The notes: a model not told the origin generated them from the letters alone. A stretch of 64,000 nucleotides of DNA from Talaromyces rugulosus (GCF_013368755.1 NC_049563.1:3162001-3226000), one strand, 5' to 3'. Shown: positions 34,334 to 45,162, numbered from the stretch's first letter. Numbers and translations: made by a program.

Positions 34334-34638
34334 ATTTGGGTTTGAGGTTTATGTTCAAATGTTTGAATGGAATATGAAATCGATGGTATTAAATCGCCGA
34401 AATAAATGCTTGATACATATAGTGTATACATGCAGTCAGAGTATATAAAAACAATAACCACCACAAATCCCAGGCTTGACAACATTTGAAAACATTTAAC
34501 CGAAAGCAACATTGACCCAACAAAGGTAAAATCTAACCCCAGTTTCTCATCATTATATATAGCGTTATACCCGCGTAATGTAAATCGTCCATCAAACGCC
34601 AATATCGTGAAAAAATTGTATATAAATATAAAAGAAAG
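34334..34638. other. Convergent 3' flank
   Basis: About 300 bp, AT-rich, between the converging acyltransferase and acidic-protein genes. Nothing else seen. Confidence 0.4.
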
Positions 34639-36516
34639 CTATGCTTCTCCCCAGGTTCCCACACCCCCTACAGATACAACTGCACTACCGCTGCCAACAC
34701 TACCGCCAATATCCCAATAATGGCGACTAGAACCACTGCCCAGTCGTTTCGCAGAAACCCTAGTACTTTGGCTAGCACAGCTGGAACTCGGGCGACGGAA
34801 GCGGTGGCGCGAAATCGGTGATGTGGGAGTCTGGATTCCCGGCGCTGCAGGGAACTGTGCACGCAGTACTACTGCCGACTGGCGTGCTTGATGGGATCGT
34901 TGGGCATGGGCGCGCGCGACCAAGGGGTGGTGTTGGCGGATGACTGCTGCTCGGCTGGATGCATCTTGTTCTCTGTATATGGCTCGGGTGGTGGTGGTGG
35001 TGCTGTTATTGGTGGTGGTATCATTTCGTCGGAATCTATTCTTGAGGTATCTAAACACCATGGCAACATCTAAATCGCTCTCCCAGTAATCGTGGTCTTC
35101 TTTCAAATGTGCGGATTCAGAAACGGGCTGCTCGCGTGCGACTCTGCTCTGCTCAGTATTGATTTCATCGTCTTCAATTCCCCACTGGGCGGCATGTTCA
35201 ACGGTAGCTGGATCCCGCAGAGTGGGAGTAAAGTGTGGCGACATGGTAGACCACGCATTACTCTCATCTGCCTCTGTCTGCTGCCGCGGTGTTCTAGAGC
35301 GTAACGTTGATTCGGATGGCTTGACAGGCATGCCGGCGTAGAAATCGGCCGGGTTGTCGGCGCCAAGGTACGTACTAAATGCGCCTGGATATTCCCACAT
35401 TTGATGGACTAGGATGCCTAATTCTCGTGTGATGCGCTGGATGAGTTTCTCCTGCCAAATATTGTCGTCGCTCGATGCCGTGATCGGAACGTCTCTGATG
35501 GCATCTTCGATTCCATGGGTGCTGGTTCGTGAATCACGCTCTGTCGATTGCGACAGATCAACATCTTCAACCAACGCCTCGCCGAGAATGACGGAGAGAA
35601 TGGAGTCATTGATGCCAATCAAGTCGCGAATGACTTTTCGAGTAACACGCCGCCAGAAGGATTCCTCTGGCGAGTCTCCATGCGACGAAGCCGTCTCAGT
35701 CGAAGAAGACAACTGCGATGAATCTACCGGGTTGGTCTCTGAAATGCTATCCAGCACCTCAGTCCCAGAAACCCGGGAAGAAGCAGTCGCGGCAAGACTG
35801 CTCCGGCGCTGACGACGTTTGGTCTCCCGCTCGATTTCCTGTAAAAGTATTCTCCCCTGGTCTGTCCTCCATTTTTCGATGCGCTGCCATCGCTCGCGAT
35901 CAGCTCCCGAGGACTCTTGCTCGTCCACGGTCTCGAGATGCTGCTGCTGCTGCTGTTGTTGTTGTCTACGCGCATGGACCGCCTGGCGACGTGGGTTGTA
36001 CTGCTCAAACTGCCACAGATGCTCTTGGGCTAGCTGGCCCGAAGCATGAAACGAGCCCAGCCCGTCATGAGCAGGCAGCACAGGATGACTATTGTCCGGT
36101 AAATTAGACTCGCGGAAATCACGCAGACCTTCATCCAGACTATCCAACTCTGTAGCACCATCCTCATCATCCTCATCATCTTCATCTTCCTCCTCCTCGT
36201 CCTCGTCTAGAGCATCATCCTCAGAACCCTGCTCATCGGACCCAATATTAGTAGTAGTGCCAGCATTAAACGACCCAAAATCACTCAGACGCGACAGTCC
36301 CCCAGCCGTGCGGGCAGTCTTTTCAGTCGAGTCGGAGCGCGTGCGGGCAGTGGTGGAAGCTGCTTGCGAGGGCGAGAACAACACCCATTCTTTGGAATCA
36401 TCATCCTCTTCGAATTGCGTCGTCGTCGGCGGCAGCTCGATTTCTAGTGATGGACGCTCGGCGGTGGAATAGCGACGCGCAGACGCAGGCGCCTGGGTGG
36501 GCAGGCGAAAGGCCAT
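34639..36516 (-). CDS. Uncharacterised acidic, low-complexity protein
   Basis: Single exon, 625 aa from ATG 36516 (MAFRLPTQAPAS). An ATG ten codons upstream (36546) is possible. Contains a long Glu/Asp run (about residues 110-125), an eight-Gln run, and helical conserved-looking parts: RERWQRIEKWRTDQGRILLQ, ESFWRRVTRKVIRDLIGIND, KLIQRITRELGILVHQMWEY and DLDVAMVFRYLKNRF. Ends SSRHYWDIGGSVGSGSAVV, a tail I believe recurs in Eurotiales orthologues of unknown function. No signal peptide in this frame. Function unknown. Confidence 0.75.
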   Translation of the reverse strand: MAFRLPTQAPASARRYSTAERPSLEIELPPTTTQFEEDDDSKEWVLFSPSQAASTTARTRSDSTEKTARTAGGLSRLSDFGSFNAGTTTNIGSDEQGSEDDALDEDEEEEDEDDEDDEDGATELDSLDEGLRDFRESNLPDNSHPVLPAHDGLGSFHASGQLAQEHLWQFEQYNPRRQAVHARRQQQQQQQQHLETVDEQESSGADRERWQRIEKWRTDQGRILLQEIERETKRRQRRSSLAATASSRVSGTEVLDSISETNPVDSSQLSSSTETASSHGDSPEESFWRRVTRKVIRDLIGINDSILSVILGEALVEDVDLSQSTERDSRTSTHGIEDAIRDVPITASSDDNIWQEKLIQRITRELGILVHQMWEYPGAFSTYLGADNPADFYAGMPVKPSESTLRSRTPRQQTEADESNAWSTMSPHFTPTLRDPATVEHAAQWGIEDDEINTEQSRVAREQPVSESAHLKEDHDYWESDLDVAMVFRYLKNRFRRNDTTTNNSTTTTTRAIYREQDASSRAAVIRQHHPLVARAHAQRSHQARQSAVVLRAQFPAAPGIQTPTSPISRHRFRRPSSSCASQSTRVSAKRLGSGSSRHYWDIGGSVGSGSAVVSVGGVGTWGEA

Positions 36517-37530
36517 GATTGTGGTGGTGATTTGTGATGCGATCACGATAGCGATAAGCCACCACGGGCGGATGATGATGTATGATGTAGGGGTGAAACA
36601 CAGCGTTGTTTCCCTTTCTCCAGCCGCAACAATGAATTTCTATCAAACGGCTGGAGAAATGTCAAAAGTAAAAGGGGTCAATCAATCGGTTTCAGTGGTA
36701 ATAGATGTGAAAAGAAGGCACGACAAACAACAGATCAGGCGGGCCAACAAGTCATCGATGTCGTGTGGGCGGGCGGAGATGAGATGATATGCGCAGCGGG
36801 TCCCGTGATAAGCCACGATAGCCCGATAAGACAACACGCGCTGATCCCGGAAGTATCGCTACCGGATGCGATGCGGTGACAGGTTATGGATGATTTTTAT
36901 AATAGAAAAATATTGCAATGTCGACCAGTTCAGCAGGGGGCCAGCGGCAGATGCAAGGTGCCACGCCAAAAAGGGGCCGGCTGAACACTGGATGTGATGC
37001 ATCGCTGACTAGCAATAATAATACGCAATCGTTATTCTGTTGGGCGCAGCTTAATTCGCAAACAGCCCAACAGGGTGGAAAACTGACTAACTAGTAACGG
37101 CTGCAGGATGATTAATATTCATAGCAGTGCTGTCATATCTGCGTACCCTGTATCGACTTACATCTTATCAGATCAGGCCAAATCATAGTCAAATACATGT
37201 ACCGTCTGATATATTACTTGACAGTTAACACCAGCTGACTGTGCCCAACCCAAACGCCATCAAAACACACATCGCGTTACTTACTATCACTATTACTTAC
37301 TATTCGTATCTCCTCGATGATCATCAGCGCTCTCCGACTGTCGGTGACCCTTGGGCCCAGCAGATCCCGACATGCCCCGCCAATCAGCCGCCCTGGCTTC
37401 ACGTAGTACTATTATTGAGTTCAAAGGGGTTCGAATGTTGGCATTATTGACATATTCTATTGGCACTTCTAACGCTGAGTTGTAGCCATGACTAGCATCG
37501 ACAGTTCCTTTCTGGAGAAAAAAAAATGCT
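36517..37530. other. 1 kb intergenic region
   Basis: Upstream of the acidic-protein gene and 3' of APC2. Mixed composition, no coding signature on either strand. Confidence 0.45.
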
Positions 37531-40410
37531 TTAGCGCACCAGCTTGTAGCTCCCACCACCCACAATCTCGAGCTTCCCCTCAGACACCATACCAGCAAGA
37601 AACTCCCTCAGCTCCTCATTTCCAAAGGGGATTCCGCCCGGAACAGTAATATTCAGCATCATGATGATCCGTTGCAGCGGCATGGCGCCCTGGTTGGTTA
37701 GCATGCCCATGATAAATTGCCAGTACAGATTCATCTTCTCCATGGCTGCTGCGTGCGCAGTCTCTTTCGCTGCCGCCGCCGCCGCCGCGTCGGCTGCTGC
37801 TGCTGCATCGTCTGTGAAGGTTGATGATAATAACGAGCCCGAGGCAGTCGGCTCATCACCACCCCGGCTGCCGTCTCGGTCTTCGTCCTGAGGCAGTCTC
37901 TCCAGCACGCGGAACGAGTCCCGCGGATCTTCGGTGAGGATGCGTTTGCTGACCCAGAAGAGGCAAGCGCTGCGCACCAGGGAGGCTGGCATGTCTAATC
38001 TGTCGGCGAGCTCGTCGACGGTCTTCGTCACGGAAGCAGTGCTTTCTGTAGTGTCCGAGTCATCAAAAGCGTATATAACACTGGCCTGCCATGTCGTCAC
38101 CTCGTCCGTAAACACTCGGTCCTCAAGGTCAAGCTCAACAGTAACCTGGCCGATTCCATTAAGCCACGTGAGCCGACGTGACTGCTTGAGTGATTCAAAG
38201 CCAGCCGAGTATCGCTCCTGCAAGGATGAAATTTCCGGCGGTACTTTGAAAGGCTGGTCCTGGATGGCCGGCCAGAAAAAGCGCGAAAGAATCTTTGTAT
38301 GAAATTGCGGCACGTCTGCCGGTGATTCCTCAGATGCTACTTCCTTGCTAGCCAGCCCTTGGTCGTTGCGAATGACAGCATCAACACGTTTCGAGTCAAA
38401 CACGTCGCGAAGCATGACCTCGCAGGGTTGCAAGGCACCATCGCCAAAGCGAACTTTTAGTAGCTCGAGGACCGACAACTCCTGATCAAAGTCGGCCTTT
38501 TTCTTAAGCAGTCGCTCAGAAAGCATCTCTTGGAGCTCCTTCACAAATGCTTCTTTCGAGTCGAACAAACTGATCAGACTGCTAATAACATCCGAGCCCT
38601 TGGACTTTTTGTAATCGGCAGCTGCATCGATGGGATCCGGCATCCAGTTCATATCGTTCCAATCAAGCTCATTGGAATCATTCTGAAGGCTTCGCTGATG
38701 GGCATTGCTCAATTCTGTGGATAATTCTGCCAACGTCTCGCCAGATCCTGCATTTGTTCCGCTCTCTGGCGACTCCGAAAGAAGCCCGCCCACGATCGCT
38801 TTGATGGTGTCGTCGCGATCCCGTAGATACTTACGGATGGGCCGGGCTATTCGGTCGAGCAAGACCCCCTTGGGATCTAGAAGGCTAAATGCTCGTATAA
38901 TTGAGATGTAAAGTTGTAGAATTTCCACTGTAGAAGCACCAGGGTGTAATAAACGCTGGTTGAGCATGCCAACAAACGCAGTCGTCACCGAATACCGAGC
39001 GGCCGGGTGTGAGGCATACTGCTTGAGGTCCTCAATAGCGCCACTACTAGAATCCCACTCTACAATCACGTCGAAAAGCTCACTCGTACGTAGAGCGCCT
39101 AGGCGGGAGATGGCAATTTCCTGCCACCTCGCCACGTCGTCGAGACGAACATTTAAATGTCCATCGGCTCTTTCAGAAGCAGACGGCTGGAAAATGTCCA
39201 GTACTTCAACAACCAGTCTGGCAAATGTGTTCTCAGTCCACAATCGCAGATGTTGATCGGCAAGAGATGGCGAGTCCCATTGGTCAGTATAAGAAGTGGT
39301 GATAAATTGGGTCATCAGGTCATTCATAACCCGAGCAAAGACTTGTTGAGCTCGGTCTCTCCCGAGTCCCACGTCCTGCAAGGCGGCTAGTAGCGACAAA
39401 AGCTTGTGTCTCGCCGTATTTATGTGTGGATAGTCTTGGTCAGCCATCATTCGATCACGAACTGATTCTTGCGGTTCATTTTTCCACGCGTGATAAGGAA
39501 CTGGAAACTGGGCATCGATGTCCATGGTATCGTCCTCATTCGTATCCGTGGCCAACTCATCATGAGCGATCCCTAAAATAACAACGGCTCCATCGGTCAA
39601 AGCCGACGTTAAAAGAGTTGAAATCTGATTAAACGGAAGGGAATATGCAACAACAGCTTGGAAAGTCTCCCGAAGCCTAGAAAATGCCGAATCGCGGTCG
39701 GTCGACTCCAGGTTCGGTACTACAAAATTCAAGAATGGGGTATAATATAAACGCTGGGCCAATTGTAGATAATGCACTACCTTGGACAAGGTCTCCTCTG
39801 GTGTCGTTTCTCGAAGGACCTTCACAGGTTGGTTAGACATCTCCAATTCAGTGGAAAAGGGTGAACGTACGGTTACTAGACTAGGTCGAAAATTGGCGAG
39901 AAAGTGACGTCTTATTTCGTTCCCGTACCAGTCAGTGAGGTCGTACTCTTTCCATTTCTGGCTCTGAGATGTGCTGCGGAACGACGGCGACAGTAGATAT
40001 GCTAGAGCCTGAGATATTTCCCGCGAGGCCTGTTGCCGCTGGGATGAGAATTCCGTGCTTTCGTGATCGAGGGCAAAAAGTTCATGGATACTGCAACCAG
40101 AAAACCGGAGAAAATCTGTCGCGACACGCCATGCACGAGTCCGAGCAGTCGTCTCTGATGACTGCTTGTCGGGTTCAAGACTTGTACGGGTTTCCAGGTC
40201 CCCGCCTGCTTGTTGACCTGGCTGCTCACGCCGTGAGGAAGCGCGCTCTTTCTGTGAACCAACTAATTCAGACTGTCGGCCTAGGGCCACTGGTGCCTCA
40301 GTCGGTGTTTTCCCAGGTACAGGTGCGTGTTCCTTCAGCGAGATGGGCGCAAACACTGAATTAAAGACGCGCTTGCGGTTAGCCGCAAGGGAAGGGGCAT
40401 TTTTGAACAT
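37531..40410 (-). CDS. APC2: Anaphase-promoting complex subunit 2 (cullin-like)
   Basis: Single exon, 959 aa. The cullin-homology region spans about residues 600-830 (MLSERLLKKKADFDQELSVLELLK, then HTKILSRFFWPAIQ, then WLNGIGQVTVELDLEDR). It ends in a winged-helix domain (MGMLTNQGAMPLQRIIMML, LREFLAGMVSEGKLEIVGGG, YKLVR) typical of APC2. An Ala/Asp-rich insert precedes the winged helix. APC2 binds the RING subunit APC11 and forms the catalytic core of the APC/C ubiquitin ligase that drives anaphase (family knowledge). Confidence 0.93.
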   Translation of the reverse strand: MFKNAPSLAANRKRVFNSVFAPISLKEHAPVPGKTPTEAPVALGRQSELVGSQKERASSRREQPGQQAGGDLETRTSLEPDKQSSETTARTRAWRVATDFLRFSGCSIHELFALDHESTEFSSQRQQASREISQALAYLLSPSFRSTSQSQKWKEYDLTDWYGNEIRRHFLANFRPSLVTVRSPFSTELEMSNQPVKVLRETTPEETLSKVVHYLQLAQRLYYTPFLNFVVPNLESTDRDSAFSRLRETFQAVVAYSLPFNQISTLLTSALTDGAVVILGIAHDELATDTNEDDTMDIDAQFPVPYHAWKNEPQESVRDRMMADQDYPHINTARHKLLSLLAALQDVGLGRDRAQQVFARVMNDLMTQFITTSYTDQWDSPSLADQHLRLWTENTFARLVVEVLDIFQPSASERADGHLNVRLDDVARWQEIAISRLGALRTSELFDVIVEWDSSSGAIEDLKQYASHPAARYSVTTAFVGMLNQRLLHPGASTVEILQLYISIIRAFSLLDPKGVLLDRIARPIRKYLRDRDDTIKAIVGGLLSESPESGTNAGSGETLAELSTELSNAHQRSLQNDSNELDWNDMNWMPDPIDAAADYKKSKGSDVISSLISLFDSKEAFVKELQEMLSERLLKKKADFDQELSVLELLKVRFGDGALQPCEVMLRDVFDSKRVDAVIRNDQGLASKEVASEESPADVPQFHTKILSRFFWPAIQDQPFKVPPEISSLQERYSAGFESLKQSRRLTWLNGIGQVTVELDLEDRVFTDEVTTWQASVIYAFDDSDTTESTASVTKTVDELADRLDMPASLVRSACLFWVSKRILTEDPRDSFRVLERLPQDEDRDGSRGGDEPTASGSLLSSTFTDDAAAAADAAAAAAAKETAHAAAMEKMNLYWQFIMGMLTNQGAMPLQRIIMMLNITVPGGIPFGNEELREFLAGMVSEGKLEIVGGGSYKLVR

Positions 40411-41330
40411 TTTGCTCTAGTTGTTGCGCTCGCTGGGTGGCATTCTGTGGGCTAAACAATATCTCCTTCAGCCTTTCATTTTTTCTTATGTTCTTTCTGG
40501 TGTGCAAGCCTGGATTTGATGTCTTGTTTGGAACTTTGGATATCATTCATCTGTGACGAAGTTCTGTTTTAGGACAAGGGCGACGGAATTCGCGTGGTCA
40601 CGTGCACCTTTGTTTACACACAGGATCTTCGTACCCTCACTTGTTTCCTTCTGCAGCCATTCATGTTACTTGATCCTCTTTTCTTTTTGGGACATGGACC
40701 TTCATTTATTTTCCAATTTTGACTTTCATCTTTTTTGTATCTAGCTAAAAGCATCAAGATGGCTGAAGAAAACCTATCTTATCAGGCGTCAGGCGTCAGG
40801 GGGTCCATTCGATCGTTTAGGAGGACCGTCCCGCAATCATGCTTGAAGCCGGCCAGCATGGAGAGAGCCGACTACTATTGACTCTTTTGTAACAGCGGCA
40901 TTCGCTCCGTCATCCCAGCAGCTAGTCACAGCGAGATTTAGCCATAGACGGACGATGAGTGATGCACCTGCTCACTAATTTCAACTACTCAACTATTGGA
41001 GCGATATACCAAGAAAGGAAAGAGAATGATTCTAAACACTTGAAAGTTATCTGGTTATCCATAATTACCAGTCGACATTGCAACTTGAGAATCCTCACTT
41101 TAGAATGTATTGCTTTTTTATTTTATGTTTTTTAGACGGAAACTTTGTACAAAATCTTAAAATAAGTCTATTGCGTAAAAATGATGCTTCGACACAGCCG
41201 ATTGCGTGTTATAAGAGATTATGTCTCGTTTTCAAAATCTTATTAGTTTATACACAAGATAATTGATAACAGGCTATATTAGTATACACATATGTACTAA
41301 TTACCCTGAGAGAATATTGAAGCACTAGCC
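40411..41330. other. 0.9 kb intergenic region, AT-rich on the right
   Basis: APC2 promoter side is T-rich; the right half (41040-41310) is strongly AT-rich. Short ORFs at 40553-40744 and 41078-41266 have no family signature. Confidence 0.45.
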
Positions 41331-42155
41331 ATGTCACTCGATTACCACGGTCTATTTGGGCTCAGTGCTCTAACAAACCAATATGAGTACGGGAATAGCA
41401 GGCAATTTCTCTCCATCGTCAATCAAGAGCTCGGCCTCTTCATGACCGATCACAAATCGAGAAGTGAGTACATTATTTTCACCGGTGTGGACGGGCAAAC
41501 CTTCCGCCGTGACTTCCTCAACCGCGACGGCCCGGCAGATTTCGAGACGTATTCCATCACGCACCAGCTCATTCTCTTCAAAATGGAGTCACACACCCAT
41601 GGTATTGCACACCGCAGCTTTGATCATATGCTACACGACAAGCTCCGAGATATGGGCAATGGAGACCGCCAAATCAGACCTTTTGGATCGGCGCATGTGC
41701 AGGGCGAGGAGCGGAAGAAAAGGGCGGATGAAAGCTACCAGCCAAATCGCCTACCTCGTCACCGAAGCAACCATTGGCCTAGCCTTGTCGTTGAGGTTGG
41801 ATACTCGGAAGTGCAAAGGAAACTAGAGTCAGATGTGGCGTGGTGGTCTACCGAATCAGCTGGGGATGTCAGGGCTGTAATCACCATTGCCGTCGACCCA
41901 AGAGTCAAACGAATGATTATTTGCCAATGGCACGGCACCAACATGGTCTATCGAAATGTGCTATCTCGACCCTATGGCGGGAGAATGCAGAATACCAACT
42001 CGAATCCTCTGGTTATTGAATTCGACCGTCTGTTTCTTCGTGCACCTCAAGGGATTGAAGCAAACATCACTTTTACCATTGATGAGTTGGGGGAATTTGC
42101 AGAACTGGTATGGGAAATAGAGTTCGAAGGCCAAGTAAGTGGTGATAGTTCTTGA
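41331..42155 (+). CDS. Lineage-specific protein with possible PD-(D/E)XK-like fold
   Basis: Single exon, 274 aa (MSLDYHGLFGLSALTNQ). The central segment WPSLVVEVGYSEVQRKLESD, then VAWWSTESAGDVRAVITIAVD, resembles a recurrent fungal family ('P-S-L-V-I-E-V-G-Y-S-E ... W') that I associate with Uma2/restriction-endonuclease-like folds. The Glu of VVEVGYSE would be a metal ligand if so. The surroundings are AT-rich and contain a relic, typical of accessory DNA. Function unknown. Confidence 0.6.
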   Translation: MSLDYHGLFGLSALTNQYEYGNSRQFLSIVNQELGLFMTDHKSRSEYIIFTGVDGQTFRRDFLNRDGPADFETYSITHQLILFKMESHTHGIAHRSFDHMLHDKLRDMGNGDRQIRPFGSAHVQGEERKKRADESYQPNRLPRHRSNHWPSLVVEVGYSEVQRKLESDVAWWSTESAGDVRAVITIAVDPRVKRMIICQWHGTNMVYRNVLSRPYGGRMQNTNSNPLVIEFDRLFLRAPQGIEANITFTIDELGEFAELVWEIEFEGQVSGDSS

Positions 42156-42975
42156 AGTTTAAACAAGAAAGCTAATGGGAGTAGTGAGTTCACGGGGCCT
42201 TATTCATGTTTATCGGGTGAAGAATGAATGTGTTCCTTTCTTGAATTAATTAGTTAATATCTTATCTCATTTTTTTAACAATCAAGTCATTGAAGTCACA
42301 AATTTAGTACAACTTTAATACAATAGTTAGTATCTACAGTAGTATTTTAGATGTTTATACCATAATATATTAGCTAAGCTGATTAGAGATGAATATGGCT
42401 TGTATCAAATAGGGTTGTCCCTGAAGCAGTGGTGGTGCGCAAGCACCATTAATCTGAGAGGCAGACTATGATATACTACACTGGTGACAAAGGCTGGCTT
42501 CTTCTAGATAACAACATCGTTTGCCTTGGTCGAATGGACGGAGACAATCAAATCAAACTTGGTCGATTTCTCATTGAATTGGATGATATTGCTAATACAA
42601 TGCCGAACATGACTAAGGGTCAAAGACGAAGGCAGATTACATGTATGGAAGTCGATAGAGCCTGATGAGATGATACCTAGGGGTTATCACAGCGATAGCA
42701 AAAGCAGCTGAACAAGAACTACGCCGAAACTGATATTTTAAATAAATAGTAAAGCTTGCTGGGGGATTAATATTTGAGCTTTGGATTGTATAACATGCAG
42801 AAAGGTCGGAGTATTGTCAAGTAATCTAGGCGTAAAGCAAGAGACAAACAAATGGTTTCATTCCATTCCATTCAGGGTATAAGGCTGTATTTAATAATCT
42901 GCACTGGCAAAAAATGTCGTATCTTTCAGATCTTGCAGCTTTCACTGTTCACAAGGGGGTCGCAGTGCTCATTCT
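42156..42975. other. AT-rich gap holding an adenylation-domain relic
   Basis: 820 bp between the PD-(D/E)XK-like gene and the Pkr1 3' end. Apart from the NRPS relic (42456-42665) I see no gene. AT-rich at 42240-42400. Confidence 0.45.
42456..42665 (+). pseudogene. Relic of an NRPS adenylation domain (A7-A8 region)
   Basis: A 70-codon open stretch bounded by stops reads IYYTGDKGWLL, then VCLGRMDGDNQIKLGRF, then LIELDDIANTM. This is the order of adenylation-domain cores A7 (Y-R-T-G-D) and A8 (G-R-x-D-x-Q-I-K-L-R-G-x-R-I-E-L), closest in wording to PKS-NRPS hybrid A domains. The 'RG' of A8 is altered and the flanks on both sides are out of frame or stopped, so it cannot be functional. Confidence 0.65.
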
Positions 42976-43491
42976 TTAAGCAGACTTGTCTACCTTTTCC
43001 CACTCGCTATCGGTGCTGGTGTACCCGGAGCTCTCGTTGCCTGTGCTCTCCCGCTTTTTGAGATTACCATCGTCGCCAGGCAAATCGACAGCAGTTGCAG
43101 GCGCAGTTTTATCAGGTTGCTGGTTCACTCTGCGTCGTCTAGGTTTTGCTGACACGCCCTCGGTCTCTGTCTCTGTTTCCGAGCCACTGTTGTTCTCGGC
43201 TGCTGACGAGTCGTCGTCGTTGCGCTCGGCGAGCTTCTTCTTCTCTTCTTCTTCCTTTTGCTGGGCGGCCTGGACCTCGCGAACTTCCTTTGCAAACCAG
43301 TTTATCGACCACCAGAGCGCGCCGCTGAGGAATGAGAGCACGACAAGGTGCACGCTGTGTGTCGCAATCAAGAGGGTGAAAAGCACGAGCTGGAGGGCAG
43401 CAAAAGTCGCGTTGGTAGCCACAAGAAGAGCCGGCGTTGGGCCGGGAGTGAAGACGCTGGACCAGAGGTCCTCGAAGAATGAGGTGCTCAT
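42976..43491 (-). CDS. PKR1: V-ATPase assembly factor Pkr1
   Basis: Single exon, 171 aa (MSTSFFEDLWSSVFTPGPTP). The N-terminal FFxxLWxSVFxPG block and two membrane segments (about 22-43 and 47-66, the second with FLSGALWWSINWF) match Pkr1, an ER membrane protein needed to assemble the V0 sector of the vacuolar ATPase. The C-terminal half is charged and disordered, with acidic and Arg-rich patches, longer than the yeast protein as is usual in filamentous fungi. Confidence 0.9.
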   Translation of the reverse strand: MSTSFFEDLWSSVFTPGPTPALLVATNATFAALQLVLFTLLIATHSVHLVVLSFLSGALWWSINWFAKEVREVQAAQQKEEEEKKKLAERNDDDSSAAENNSGSETETETEGVSAKPRRRRVNQQPDKTAPATAVDLPGDDGNLKKRESTGNESSGYTSTDSEWEKVDKSA

Positions 43492-44093
43492 GTCACGGTA
43501 GTTTTCTGGAAGTTTGGGATCTGGATGGGAATCGCGAAGACGAGGAGGACCTGTGCTGATTGTTCTCGTGTGTTAGTAGTGACCATAACTAAATGTGCAA
43601 GCTGGCGGGCTGGACGTACGCAGAGGAGAAGATTAAAAATAGCAAGATATTTTTAAATCTCAATATTAAAGCTCGAGTATTTATCCTTTCACCAGTTCGA
43701 TAAGGAGCAGTCGTTTTGACGCGGGAAGCTTCCGCTTATCGGGGGATCGAAATCACGGGGACAAACAAGGCACGCGGCTCTTTTCTTTTCTTCTTCTGGG
43801 TCGCAAAAAGCCCCACGAGATCTTCTGTTGCGTGTGCAGCCAGAGTCGTCACACAGGTAGATGGAAACAAGATGGCTGCAGGGAGTAGTAAAATAGACAA
43901 GGTTGTGAAATAGCCAGTGGGCTCTTTTGTTTCCTCTGTTATCGGGCGCATGAGGGGTTCCTGATGACGAATGACGCAGACCGCCACTAAGTCACCAAGT
44001 CACTAACTAACCCCTTAGTACCTTAGGCACTGATACACGGATACGTCGTTGCTGGCTGCCTGTGGCCGATCGGCTCTCACCTGACCGCGGTGC

Positions 44094-44147
44094 TCACGTG
44101 TTTTGCGTGCTCATGTCACATGTGATGGTGGCCCTAGCCCTATAGAG
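44094..44147 (+). repeat. Shared element, copy 1 (CACGTG ... CCCTAGCCCTA)
   Basis: Reads TCACGTGTTTTGCGTGCT, then ATGTGATGGTG, then GCCCTAGCCCTATAGAG. It aligns with 47502-47548, which lacks a 7-bp CACATGT segment and otherwise differs only by single-base changes, mostly G/A or C/T. It lies about 600 bp upstream of Pkr1. Confidence 0.65.
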
Positions 44148-44301
44148 TATGCCTAGGTAACAGAGGGCGAGATCGAGGGTGCCTGCTATATTCAGGGTAT
44201 TTCTGTTCACTACTAATATTGTCCAAAATTGTTGGACGTTGGGTAAGTAGTGGATCACCATCTAGAAGAATAATCGGGTTTTCCTGAGCTAAAGTGCTAT
44301 A

Positions 44302-44493
44302 TCAAGAAGGTTTTGCTGAGGTATAGAGCAAATCCTCATCAAAGATTTCACGCCTTGCTCCAAAGATGCGTTCATTCAGTTGGTGAAAGAAGAGAGAGCG
44401 CTGAGGGCCATTTTTGACACGCAGGTATACCTCTACAACATTTGCGAGAGGAAGTCGAATCCAAAGCGCAGGCCGAATTTGGTTTTGGCTATT
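44302..44493 (-). pseudogene. Decayed protein fragment, family unknown
   Basis: A 63-codon open stretch without a start codon, ending at TGA 44302-44304. It contains ALWIRLPLANVVEVYLRVKN and NERIFGARREIFDEDLL, which look protein-like (amphipathic, charged) rather than random. There are no flanking exons I could join. Probably a gene remnant. Confidence 0.35.
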
Positions 44494-45162
44494 TCAACAA
44501 GTTCTCTTTTATCATTGACTGGAATAGAGACATGATAACGTTTATAAGTGATGGGACCTAGACTCGGACCCTTTGGTGCCGAAATAACTTGCCAACTATA
44601 TGATCCTCGTGCCAGATGTACATTCAGCCTTGCATTATCGTATCTTTGTCAAAAACTAGGGACAATGATAGAAGAGTACATACGGCGAAAGCATGTTAGA
44701 ATCAAATGCTTAATTATTATATTCATGCATTGTGATTGGTATACACGTCTGCATTAATTGAAATCCATAGATGAATGATTGGTTGAGAGTGCTCAGCTCA
44801 CGCAAGGCTGACACAACACAGCGCCGCAGCCAACTGTCTTTCTATAAGAAGCGCTCACAGCCTATCAATAATCTTGACATCCATAATTTTATTTAAACGT
44901 GGCTGTGCTAAAGATCATGCAAAACAAATTTCTCTACAACTGAACACTCATAGCCTATGAATTGTTTGACGCTCTTCCTGCATTTTGACATGGTTTTACT
45001 AAAGTTCATGCGAGGAGGCTTCGCAAAAAGGGATGAGTGCTATAGGAGCAGTAGTCATTCTAGTCTTCGACATCCAAAATAGAATATCGTTCCATCTACC
45101 ACCCAGAACTATTATTCTATATCTAGCCAAAACTTTCTTATTCAATATTCTCATATACAGCC

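Larger units (their letters stand above)
43492..45162. other. 1.7 kb intergenic region with a shared element and a decayed ORF
   Basis: Contains one copy of a ~50-bp element (44094-44147) and an open stretch without a start codon on the minus strand (44302-44493). Otherwise no coding signal; AT-rich right half. Confidence 0.5.

Noticed and set aside
34668..34862. Alternative frame on the minus strand ending in a strongly hydrophobic segment (VVLVAIIGILAVVLAAVVQLYL), resembling a tail anchor
   Set aside because: It overlaps the uninterrupted 625-aa frame, needs two unsupported frame changes or tiny introns to join, and the main frame ends in a tail (YWDIGGSVGSGS) I believe is conserved. RNA-seq over 34640-35080 would settle it.
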